Below are positions 1 through 5,141 of a stretch of 5,141 nucleotides of DNA, piece after piece. Under the pieces are notes generated by a model. It saw only the letters and a list, made by a program, of their open reading frames with translations, ran no database searches and was not told where the DNA came from. This DNA comes from an uncultured Saprospiraceae bacterium. GTDB taxonomy: Bacteria; Bacteroidota; Bacteroidia; Chitinophagales; Saprospiraceae. A program made the position numbers and the translations under genes. The DNA lies in contig CALIQO010000302.1 in assembly GCA_938044055.1 (NCBI GenBank), positions 1-5,141 of the forward strand, written 5' to 3'. The first letter of the stretch is position 1, and each line of letters starts with the position of its first letter.

Positions 1-3
1 GCT

Positions 4-1497
4 ATGAGGTATTCTGCTCTTTTACTAATTGCATTCTGTATCATGAATTGCCAATCTCCTTCCTCTGAGCCTTCGATAGATGGTTTCTGGATGCAAGAAG
101 GATATGGAGTATACTTAGAGATTAAAGACTCAACATATAAGATGTATGATGTAACTGAAATATCATGTCAACCATCTGCATCGGCGTCTGTAAACAACTG
201 GACAGATTCATTGCATGTTTTGTTAGACTTATACGATGTAGCAAGTCAATCAGACTCTACGCTTACACTTAAATATGGGATTACTCAGTATAGCTTCAAT
301 CGCTTGCAAGCACCTCTTTCATTGTGCCAAAATCCAATCTTTGAATCTCAAGACCCTCTTTTGAATTTCGACATCTTATGGAACACCTTCAACGAAAACT
401 ATGCCTACTCTGAAGTACGGAACGTAGATTGGAAAATGTTAAAAGAAAAGCACAATGACTTAATCAATTCCGAAACATCGGATGTAGAATTATTTGGTTT
501 TATAGGAGAAATGCTAGACGCTATCGGTGATGCTCATATCACATTCCAAGCACCTGATAGTATACTGAATGCATACTTGGCTACTATAAATCCTCCTGCT
601 TCACAAGAACATTCTCTTGAATCTAGTGCATCAGAAAATGAAACTGACTCGGCACCACCTGTTAATCCAAGAGAAACTGCCATGTCCAAAATCACAGAAT
701 TGTACAAAAGCATGTCACTTGAATCTTACCACAAGGACCTAGTCAAGTGGGGTATGCTCGATAACAACATCGGATACATTCAACTTAATGGTATGAACGG
801 TTTTTCCAAAGAAGTAACAATAGATGAATCGCTCCCACATGATCCTTACTGGGAATCGCACTGGAATGAAGTATTCGGATCGATTGCAGCTGGCATGACA
901 CTCGGTCAGTATCTAAGAAATGAAGTAGAGGGTGCATCAACGGTGAAGAGTAATCTATTGTCTTTCTTTTCAAATGCAGAAGCAGAAGACTTAATCATTG
1001 ATTTAAGGTTTAATCCGGGAGGTACAGACAAAGTTGCGATGGAACTGTTATCTGGATTTAGTGATAAAATAAATGATGCTTTCACAAAGAAATTCTGGTA
1101 CAATGGGTCTAATTCTAGTGGAATCGGAGTTTCTACCCCACCTTCTTCAGGCACCTTTGCAGGAGAGGTAATTATACTTACCAGTTCAAGGACAGGAAGT
1201 TCCGCAGAAATGTTTGTTTTATCTACTATGAAAAATGACAAATTTACCAGAATAGGCTCACCTACTATGGGTGTTTTTTCTGATGTACTACAGAAAAAAC
1301 TTCCCAATGGATGGAGTTACTCTTTATCAAATGAAATCTATGAATCATGGGATGGCAATAATTACGAGTATTCTGGAATTCCCCCACATTACATCATAGT
1401 CTACCCTAGAGATTGGTATGGATTCCATTCATCCATTATCGACCTTGAAAGCCATGACCCGGCCATAGAGAAGGCAATAGAGGTTCTTAGTAATTAG
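4..1497 (+). CDS. S41-family peptidase, predicted lipoprotein (tricorn/C-terminal-processing type)
   Basis: Predicted envelope serine peptidase of family S41. The N-terminus is a lipoprotein signal: basic MRYS, a hydrophobic stretch, then a lipobox-like I-M-N-C with Cys16 as the expected lipidated residue. Residues about 120-180 resemble the N-terminal helical part of S41 proteins (NFDILWNTFNENYAY) and end in GDAHITF with His178. A Ser/Pro/Glu-rich stretch (about 196-225) follows where many family members carry a PDZ domain; I see no PDZ. The core holds IGYIQLNG (256-263), LIIDLRFNPGG (330-340), the nucleophile region RTGSSAEMF with probable Ser399, and YEYSGIPP (454-461) with Glu455. The Lys of CtpA-like members is absent: a Val occupies the aligned site (424). 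By comparison with tricorn protease, a Ser399/His178/Glu455 set is inferred. The length (497 residues) is ordinary. Start: the ATG at 4 puts the signal peptide at the N-terminus, but only three bases lie upstream, so the RBS and any earlier start cannot be seen. Substrate unknown. Confidence 0.88.
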   Translation: MRYSALLLIAFCIMNCQSPSSEPSIDGFWMQEGYGVYLEIKDSTYKMYDVTEISCQPSASASVNNWTDSLHVLLDLYDVASQSDSTLTLKYGITQYSFNRLQAPLSLCQNPIFESQDPLLNFDILWNTFNENYAYSEVRNVDWKMLKEKHNDLINSETSDVELFGFIGEMLDAIGDAHITFQAPDSILNAYLATINPPASQEHSLESSASENETDSAPPVNPRETAMSKITELYKSMSLESYHKDLVKWGMLDNNIGYIQLNGMNGFSKEVTIDESLPHDPYWESHWNEVFGSIAAGMTLGQYLRNEVEGASTVKSNLLSFFSNAEAEDLIIDLRFNPGGTDKVAMELLSGFSDKINDAFTKKFWYNGSNSSGIGVSTPPSSGTFAGEVIILTSSRTGSSAEMFVLSTMKNDKFTRIGSPTMGVFSDVLQKKLPNGWSYSLSNEIYESWDGNNYEYSGIPPHYIIVYPRDWYGFHSSIIDLESHDPAIEKAIEVLSN

Positions 1498-1554
1498 GAT
1501 TTACATATTGGATCTAATATTTAATTAATTCAGAATTAGAAAAATTGTAACCAT
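1498..1554. other. AT-rich convergent intergenic spacer
   Basis: This 57-bp spacer separates the ends of two convergent genes. It holds short A/T inverted repeats (TCTAAT at 1513-1518 with ATTAGA at 1535-1540; TAATTC at 1526-1531 with GAATTA at 1533-1538). None forms a GC-rich stem followed by a T-run on either strand, so I do not call an intrinsic terminator. Confidence 0.5.
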
Positions 1555-3099
1555 TTACTCCCTCCTCGGTTTCAATTCTTCGAAGAAGAAATCATCGTTA
1601 GGTACATCGAAGTCAAAACCCACCACCTTCATTTGGTTGTCGGTATTGATCTTAATGGTTCCGAAACTAAACCAAGCTTGAGGATGTTCCCAATGGATCT
1701 GCCACACATCGTAATGCCAGTGTGTAAGCTTCGCTGACATAAGTGGCGCTTCCTCGAAATCTAAAATTAATTCGCTTCCTTTTTCTACAATCGATATCTT
1801 TCCTACAAGATCAGAATGGTAATCTCCAGAAAAATCCTTTATAGATATGGATGGCTTCGTATCCTTAACCCGTTTAGAGATGCGGCTAGGAATTCTTGTG
1901 TCGCTTATCAATCGGGTATTGGTTCTAAAAAGCATCTGCTCCGACCAATCTTTTCCCTTTATACCCAGCATCTTATCCAGCGTATAATAGGTAGCGGCCA
2001 TAATCGGACTCTTAACACCATTAGTCAATACTATTACTCCGAGGTTCTCATCCGGAATCAAGTTGACGGCAGTGATAAAACCATCATAACCGCCTGTATG
2101 TCCGACTCTCAGTCTCCCTTGATAATCACTGAGGGACCATCCGAGTCCATAGGCATTGAAATGACGGTCGAAATCATTCTGCGAAGTATGGTCAACAGTA
2201 AAGTTATTATGGGGTGTCCATATCATATTACGAGTCCGCTTAGAGATTAAGGTATCCCCATTATGAATGCCATGGTTCAGATTAAACATTATCCACTTAG
2301 ACATGTCTTCAATAGATGAAATCAATCCTCCCGTTGCCTCTACATTCTTCCAATCCACCCATGGAATGGCGTAATTCTTTCTATCCTTTCTTGCATGTGG
2401 TGTGGAGAAGTTTCCTTTATCTTCAAGTTTGTCAAGTGCAGATATTGTACGGTCCATACCTAGTGGCTTAAGAATTCTGTCTTGCACATTTTCTCCCCAG
2501 CTCTTTCCTGTAACGGCTCTGATAATTTCTCCTGCTGTGATGTACATAAGATTAGAATAGCCATACCCGGATCTGAATTCATATGCTTGTGGTACATATT
2601 GAATGACATCTACAATTTCTGCTGCAGTCTTAGTCGATTTATACCAGATGTTGTCTCCACTGAATGTACCCAACCCTACCCGATGGCTTAAAATATCTCT
2701 GATGGTTATGTGCTCACTAACCCAGTTGTCGTACATGGTGAAATCAGGAAGATGCTTACGCACCGGATCGTTCCAGTCTAGTTTTCCTTCCTCAACCAGC
2801 ATCCCGATTAAGGTAGCCGTGAATGCCTTAGAATTAGATGCGATGGCGTATAGCGAATGTTTATCTGGCTTATCAGCTTTCCCTACTTCTTTTACACCAT
2901 AGTTGCCTGAAAAAACAAGTTCGCCATCTTTTACAATGCCTATTGAAGCACCAGGAACGTCCCAGTCTTTCACCATTTTAGTGAAGTAAGCATCCATCTC
3001 CTGGAAGTCTATTTTCGATTCTCTCTGAGCGTCTATTTCAGAGTTATGAAATATAGTTGAGAATAAAATAATGAAGAAAAATATTTTTGCTTTATTCAT
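1555..3099 (-). CDS. Secreted serine hydrolase, class C beta-lactamase/PBP fold, with C-terminal DUF3471-like domain
   Basis: Exported serine hydrolase of the beta-lactamase/transpeptidase-like family (Pfam Beta-lactamase, PF00144 type). Residues 1-25 form a Sec signal peptide (basic MNKAK, a Phe/Ile-rich core, cleavage expected near the Ala-Gln at 24-25). The fold's motifs are present in order: S88-N-S-K91 (nucleophile and general base), LSHRVGLG (137-144), Y181-S-N183 and H334-T-G-G337, the last being the HTG variant of the KTG box. Residues about 422-510 match the DUF3471-like tail often fused to these enzymes, including the LTHWHYDVWQI segment. All catalytic motifs are intact, so it should be active. 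The family includes esterases, D-aminopeptidases, carboxypeptidases and beta-lactamase-like proteins, and sequence alone does not decide the substrate. An antibiotic-resistance role should not be assumed. Start: this ATG places the signal peptide exactly at the N-terminus and the next Met is residue 35. No Shine-Dalgarno is visible. It is convergent with the S41 gene and divergent from the regulator. Confidence 0.93.
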   Translation of the reverse strand: MNKAKIFFFIILFSTIFHNSEIDAQRESKIDFQEMDAYFTKMVKDWDVPGASIGIVKDGELVFSGNYGVKEVGKADKPDKHSLYAIASNSKAFTATLIGMLVEEGKLDWNDPVRKHLPDFTMYDNWVSEHITIRDILSHRVGLGTFSGDNIWYKSTKTAAEIVDVIQYVPQAYEFRSGYGYSNLMYITAGEIIRAVTGKSWGENVQDRILKPLGMDRTISALDKLEDKGNFSTPHARKDRKNYAIPWVDWKNVEATGGLISSIEDMSKWIMFNLNHGIHNGDTLISKRTRNMIWTPHNNFTVDHTSQNDFDRHFNAYGLGWSLSDYQGRLRVGHTGGYDGFITAVNLIPDENLGVIVLTNGVKSPIMAATYYTLDKMLGIKGKDWSEQMLFRTNTRLISDTRIPSRISKRVKDTKPSISIKDFSGDYHSDLVGKISIVEKGSELILDFEEAPLMSAKLTHWHYDVWQIHWEHPQAWFSFGTIKINTDNQMKVVGFDFDVPNDDFFFEELKPRRE

Positions 3100-3249
3100 T
3101 CTTGTCAGATTTTGGAATACGTAAATTGCTATCTTTTGGTTTTATATTAGCGTTACTCCAGAACAGGAACACTTAATTTAAAATAAAAATACCTATTTTT
3201 TCTAATATTAAAAGTAAGCGACAACAGTACCCATGCATAAATCAAGAAC
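3100..3249. promoter_or_regulatory. Divergent intergenic region, presumed to hold both promoters
   Basis: The 150-bp AT-rich region lies between the start codons of the minus-strand hydrolase and the plus-strand regulator, so it must hold the regulator's promoter and probably the hydrolase's. On the plus strand, TTTG at 3111-3114 followed by TATCTTTTG at 3130-3138 loosely resembles the Bacteroidota TTTG / TAnnTTTG promoter. The spacing between boxes (15) is short and the -7 box has one extra base, so this is weak. I found no good match on the minus strand, and no convincing operator dyad. Confidence 0.4.
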
Positions 3250-3825
3250 ATGAAAGAAATTGAATTGTATATCGAAAATTATTTTGGTATAGGAGGTAAA
3301 AATTTAGCACGTGTCGCAAATATGTTTAAAATTAAGCGTTTAGAAAAAGATGGTTACCTACTTAAGCAAGATCAATATGCCGTAAACATTAGTTTCGTTA
3401 GAAGTGGCTTCTTAAGGATTTATGCGCAAGACATGACTGGAGAAAAAGAAATTACGCAATGGGTATCTAACCAAGGTATGTTCATTACAGATCTATCCAG
3501 TTTCGTATTTGACACAACTGCTAGATGGAACATTCAGGCCTTATCTGATTGTGAACTGTATTCGATATCGAAAGAGGATTATAGAAGCTTAGGGAGTCAT
3601 ATAGAAGGCTGGGATAATATAGACAAGCTTTTTATAGCAAAGTGTTTTATAACACTTGAGAACAGAGTATTCGGTCTGTTGTCCATGTCAGCTGAACAAA
3701 GGGTCAAGGAACTTATGAACCATAATCCTTCCATTTTCAATCAAGTCCCATTACATTATATTGCCTCTATGCTCGGCATTACTCCAGAGACGTTGAGCAG
3801 GATACGAAGAAAGATGGTTTCTTGA
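3250..3825 (+). CDS. Crp/Fnr-family transcriptional regulator
   Basis: DNA-binding transcription factor of the Crp/Fnr superfamily, 191 residues, cytoplasmic. Residues about 25-115 form the cyclic-nucleotide-binding-like beta-roll (for example YLLKQDQYAVNISFVRSGFLRIY at 36-58, described here by its ends). A dimerisation helix follows at about 120-150. The C-terminal winged helix-turn-helix includes the recognition segment IASMLGITPETLSRIRRK (171-188), a hallmark of Bacteroidota Crp/Fnr proteins. The canonical cAMP-contact pattern (GE...R-S/T-A) is not apparent in the roll, and only Cys101 and Cys132 are present, so neither cAMP sensing nor an Fnr-type iron-sulfur cluster is indicated. The effector is unknown. 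The start is well fixed: an in-frame TAA lies at 3238-3240 and this is the first ATG after it. The upstream bases are A-rich without a Shine-Dalgarno. It may regulate itself, the divergent hydrolase or the downstream SRPBCC gene; that is inference. Confidence 0.92.
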   Translation: MKEIELYIENYFGIGGKNLARVANMFKIKRLEKDGYLLKQDQYAVNISFVRSGFLRIYAQDMTGEKEITQWVSNQGMFITDLSSFVFDTTARWNIQALSDCELYSISKEDYRSLGSHIEGWDNIDKLFIAKCFITLENRVFGLLSMSAEQRVKELMNHNPSIFNQVPLHYIASMLGITPETLSRIRRKMVS

Positions 3826-3859
3826 TCTATGTCAAGGCAGCAATGATTTTATAAAGTAA

Positions 3860-3878
3860 TCTTTGTGTTCAACAAAGA
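3860..3878. repeat. Perfect 7-bp inverted repeat (TCTTTGT-N5-ACAAAGA)
   Basis: TCTTTGT at 3860-3866 and ACAAAGA at 3872-3878 are exact reverse complements separated by five bases. They sit 10 bp upstream of the SRPBCC start codon and just after the Crp/Fnr gene. The left arm overlaps TAATCTTTG (3857-3865), which resembles a Bacteroidota -7 box with one extra base. It may be an operator, a weak mRNA hairpin in the leader, or chance. No T-run follows, so it is not a terminator. Confidence 0.35.
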
Positions 3879-3887
3879 ACAAATAAA

Positions 3888-4364
3888 ATGCGAAGCAAAA
3901 TGAAATCACTCACACCTGGCATTAAGAACTCAAGCGTTAAGTCTATTAAGGAGATTCACACTTCAGTCCTTATAGAAGCAAGCCCAGAGATTGTATGGAA
4001 TATTTTGACTGATTTCGATAAGTATCCACTTTGGAACACATTCATAACATCTATCAATGGAGACATATCAGAAGGAAAAACAATAGAGGTCAAGGCAGGT
4101 GGCATGAAGTTTAAACCCACAATCTTAAAGTGCGAGAAGAACAAAGAATTTAGATGGCTAGGAAAACTCTTCTTTAAAGGAATCTTTGATGGGGAACACA
4201 TTTTTCAGATCATCGATAACAACGACGGTACTTCCACCTTTCAGCATTCAGAACTATTTAGTGGCTTTTTAGTAATGTTTTTCTCTAAGAAATTAGATGG
4301 CGAAACAACGCAAGGCTTTAAGAACATGAATACGAAACTTAAAGAATTATCAGAAAACATTTAA
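3888..4364 (+). CDS. SRPBCC (START/Bet v1-like) domain protein
   Basis: Small soluble protein of 158 residues with the SRPBCC helix-grip fold (polyketide cyclase/START-like). The fold is recognised from its typical opening, IEASPEIVWNILTDFDKYPLWN (29-50), in which a beta strand leads into a helix with the Pro, Trp and Asp/Tyr-Pro-Trp signature. Beta strands follow at about 53-122 (KTIEVKA, EFRWLGKLFF, EHIFQII, TSTFQHSELF), and the long C-terminal helix is GFKNMNTKLKELSE (143-156). There is no signal peptide or membrane segment. Members bind hydrophobic ligands in a cavity, and some act as cyclases or hydrolases; nothing here identifies a ligand or reaction. Start: the ATG at 3888 is the first after an in-frame stop at 3852-3854. 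An in-frame ATG at 3900 would remove only four residues and cannot be excluded. The gene lies 62 bp after the Crp/Fnr gene on the same strand, so co-transcription or control by that regulator is possible. Confidence 0.87.
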   Translation: MRSKMKSLTPGIKNSSVKSIKEIHTSVLIEASPEIVWNILTDFDKYPLWNTFITSINGDISEGKTIEVKAGGMKFKPTILKCEKNKEFRWLGKLFFKGIFDGEHIFQIIDNNDGTSTFQHSELFSGFLVMFFSKKLDGETTQGFKNMNTKLKELSENI

Positions 4365-4382
4365 TGTGAAGAATGGACCTCA

Positions 4383-4413
4383 TTTGCCTTGAGCGACATA
4401 TTCCATAATTTAA
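4383..4413 (+). promoter_or_regulatory. Candidate Bacteroidota-type promoter
   Basis: TTTG at 4383-4386 is followed after 19 bases by TAATTTAA at 4406-4413. This resembles the known Bacteroidota arrangement of a TTG-containing -33 box and a TAnnTTTG -7 box, but the final TG of the -7 box is missing. It would give the outer-membrane protein gene at 4482 its own promoter with a leader of roughly 60 bases. AT-rich DNA yields such matches by chance. Confidence 0.25.
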
Positions 4414-4481
4414 CTCTATAAAAACAGAAAGAATATACTTTAAGATAGATATTGCATGTTTTATTCCTCTAGAAATTGCAT

Positions 4482-5030
4482 ATGTCAAAAATCTATACAA
4501 TTGTTCTCTTAACTTTGATCCCTTTTATGGGCTGGAGTCAGTATGAGTCTGGAAGAATAACGACCCTAGGAATAGGAACTGGATTTTCTGACCATGCCGC
4601 TTCCTATCATATTATCGAAAATTTCAGAACCCGATTTTACCCCTCATTCCGAGCAGTAACTTTCGAAGGAAAGGCAGGATGGAATTTTGCTGATATGACT
4701 TCGATATATGGAATCGCAAGAATCTCACCTGGCAACTCAACCATATCTCCTTATAGGTCTTTTTACTTTGGGGCAGGAATAGCACAGTCTATCCCAGGCC
4801 AGGATAAGTTGTATTTATTGCTCGCTTACGGCAAATATTCTTCTTCCATAGGAGAAGGCAGAAAGGTAGGATCCGGCAATCTTCTACACGGAGGTCTGGG
4901 TTACAACATAGACGATGGTCTATTCGTAGAATTAACTTACATGGGTGGTCAACTATCAGGCATCGACGAAAGTGTCAATATCCAAGATTCTGAAGCCAAC
5001 ATTAGTGTTACTTTTTCTTTTGGTTTTTAA
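4482..5030 (+). CDS. Secreted small protein, probable outer-membrane beta-barrel
   Basis: Protein of 182 residues from the ATG at 4482, with no specific family recognised. It begins with a Sec signal peptide (MSK, then a hydrophobic core, ending near GWSQ, with cleavage expected around residues 19-20). The mature part is rich in Gly, Ser, Tyr and Phe, with repeated short amphipathic strands: RITTLGIGTGF, RFYPSFRAVTFEGKAGWNF, SFYFGAGIA, LYLLLAYGKY, LFVELTYMGG and a final ISVTFSFGF. A C-terminal aromatic residue on a last strand is typical of outer-membrane beta-barrels, so a small porin-like barrel is inferred; a periplasmic beta protein is the alternative. Start: a TTG at 4476 lies two codons earlier in frame and an in-frame TAG at 4470-4472 bounds the frame. 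The ATG is preferred because it puts the basic residue and hydrophobic core in the usual position. The function is unknown. It converges with the gene at the right edge. Confidence 0.8.
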   Translation: MSKIYTIVLLTLIPFMGWSQYESGRITTLGIGTGFSDHAASYHIIENFRTRFYPSFRAVTFEGKAGWNFADMTSIYGIARISPGNSTISPYRSFYFGAGIAQSIPGQDKLYLLLAYGKYSSSIGEGRKVGSGNLLHGGLGYNIDDGLFVELTYMGGQLSGIDESVNIQDSEANISVTFSFGF

Positions 5031-5036
5031 AAGAAA
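5014..5036. terminator. A/T-rich hairpin at convergent gene ends (weak terminator candidate)
   Basis: TTTCTTTT at 5014-5021 and AAAAGAAA at 5029-5036 are exact 8-bp reverse complements with a seven-base loop (GGTTTTT). The hairpin spans the last codons and the stop of the plus-strand gene and ends one base before the stop of the minus-strand gene. A symmetrical position between convergent genes suits a bidirectional terminator, but the stem has only one G-C pair, so it would be weak and may be chance. Confidence 0.25.
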
Positions 5037-5141
5037 CTATCCACTGAAATAGATGTAGGCTACAATAATCAGTACGACCACAGCTACAGACCATACAACA
5101 TCACTCATGGTATAACTTGCCTTAGTATCGGCTATGTCATC
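5037..5141 (-). CDS. C-terminal fragment of a membrane protein (cut by the window edge)
   Basis: On the minus strand an open frame enters from the right edge and ends at a TAG (complement of 5037-5039), showing 34 codons. The visible tail reads DDIADTKASYTMSDVVW followed by a long Val/Ile/Ala/Leu-rich segment and ends IYFSG. The hydrophobic run of about 20 residues, closing the protein after only a few further residues, is a C-terminal transmembrane helix. An in-frame ATG (complement of 5106-5108) could start a 23-residue protein. The frame stays open upstream of it to the edge, so a longer gene is more likely. A final helix of this kind is seen in sodium:solute symporters and other polytopic transporters, but 34 residues are too few to name the family. 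It is convergent with the beta-barrel gene, with six bases between the stops. Confidence 0.6.
   Translation of the reverse strand, partial: DDIADTKASYTMSDVVWSVAVVVLIIVAYIYFSG

Noticed and set aside
785..973. 62-codon minus-strand frame inside the S41 gene
   Set aside because: Antisense shadow with no domain or signal features.
906..1307. 133-codon open frame on the minus strand inside the S41 gene
   Set aside because: It lies wholly antisense to a well-supported gene, has no recognisable domain and is best explained as a shadow of the codon pattern on the other strand.
1513..1540. Hairpin between the two convergent hydrolase genes as a terminator
   Set aside because: The stem is short and A/T only, and the A-run is on the wrong side to serve as a T-run for either gene.
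1816..2250. 144-codon plus-strand frame inside the beta-lactamase-fold gene
   Set aside because: Fully antisense to conserved catalytic-domain sequence, with no coherent fold or motif in its translation.
2482..2902. Two overlapping plus-strand frames inside the beta-lactamase-fold gene
   Set aside because: Both are antisense to the SxxK and YSN regions of the real gene and have no features of their own.
3150..3172. Imperfect dyad around CGTTACTCCAGAACAGGAAC as a Crp/Fnr operator
   Set aside because: Only three consecutive base pairs plus scattered matches, with no resemblance to TGTGA-N6-TCACA or to the dyad at 3860-3878.
3821..3836. CTTGA-N6-TCAAG hairpin at the regulator stop codon as a terminator
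   Set aside because: Only five base pairs, it overlaps the stop codon and no T-run follows.
3956..4201. 81-codon minus-strand frame inside the SRPBCC gene
   Set aside because: Antisense shadow of the conserved SRPBCC core.

Overview
The window looks like chromosomal DNA from a member of the Bacteroidota, probably a marine or soil relative of the Cytophagales or Flavobacteriales. The DNA is AT-rich and start codons are preceded by A-rich stretches instead of Shine-Dalgarno sites. Other signs are a lipoprotein S41 peptidase, a class C beta-lactamase-fold hydrolase with a DUF3471-like tail, a short Crp/Fnr regulator with a GITPETLSR helix-turn-helix, and a small outer-membrane beta-barrel candidate. 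These are family-level impressions from reading the sequence, not a taxonomic assignment.

Layout. Positions 4-1497 (+) encode an S41-family peptidase lipoprotein. Convergent with it, 1555-3099 (-) encodes a secreted serine hydrolase of the beta-lactamase/penicillin-binding fold. A 150-bp divergent intergenic region (3100-3249) separates that gene from a Crp/Fnr-type regulator at 3250-3825 (+). Next on the same strand, after a 62-bp gap with a perfect 7-bp inverted repeat, is a SRPBCC-fold protein (3888-4364). After a 117-bp gap comes a secreted, probably outer-membrane, small beta-barrel protein (4482-5030). Six bases beyond its stop lies the stop codon of a minus-strand gene that runs off the right edge. 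Only its last 34 codons are visible, and they contain a transmembrane helix.

How the genes may relate. The first two are independent exported hydrolases in convergent orientation, so they do not form an operon. The regulator and the SRPBCC gene are co-directional and close. They could be co-transcribed, or the SRPBCC gene could be a target of the regulator through the dyad between them; both ideas are inference. No RNA gene, CRISPR array, insertion sequence, integrase, toxin-antitoxin pair or defence gene was seen. I did not find convincing evidence of a new multi-gene system. The points most worth checking are the tricorn-like catalytic set in the S41 protein, the effector-motif-free Crp/Fnr protein with its neighbouring dyad, and the cut membrane protein at the right edge.
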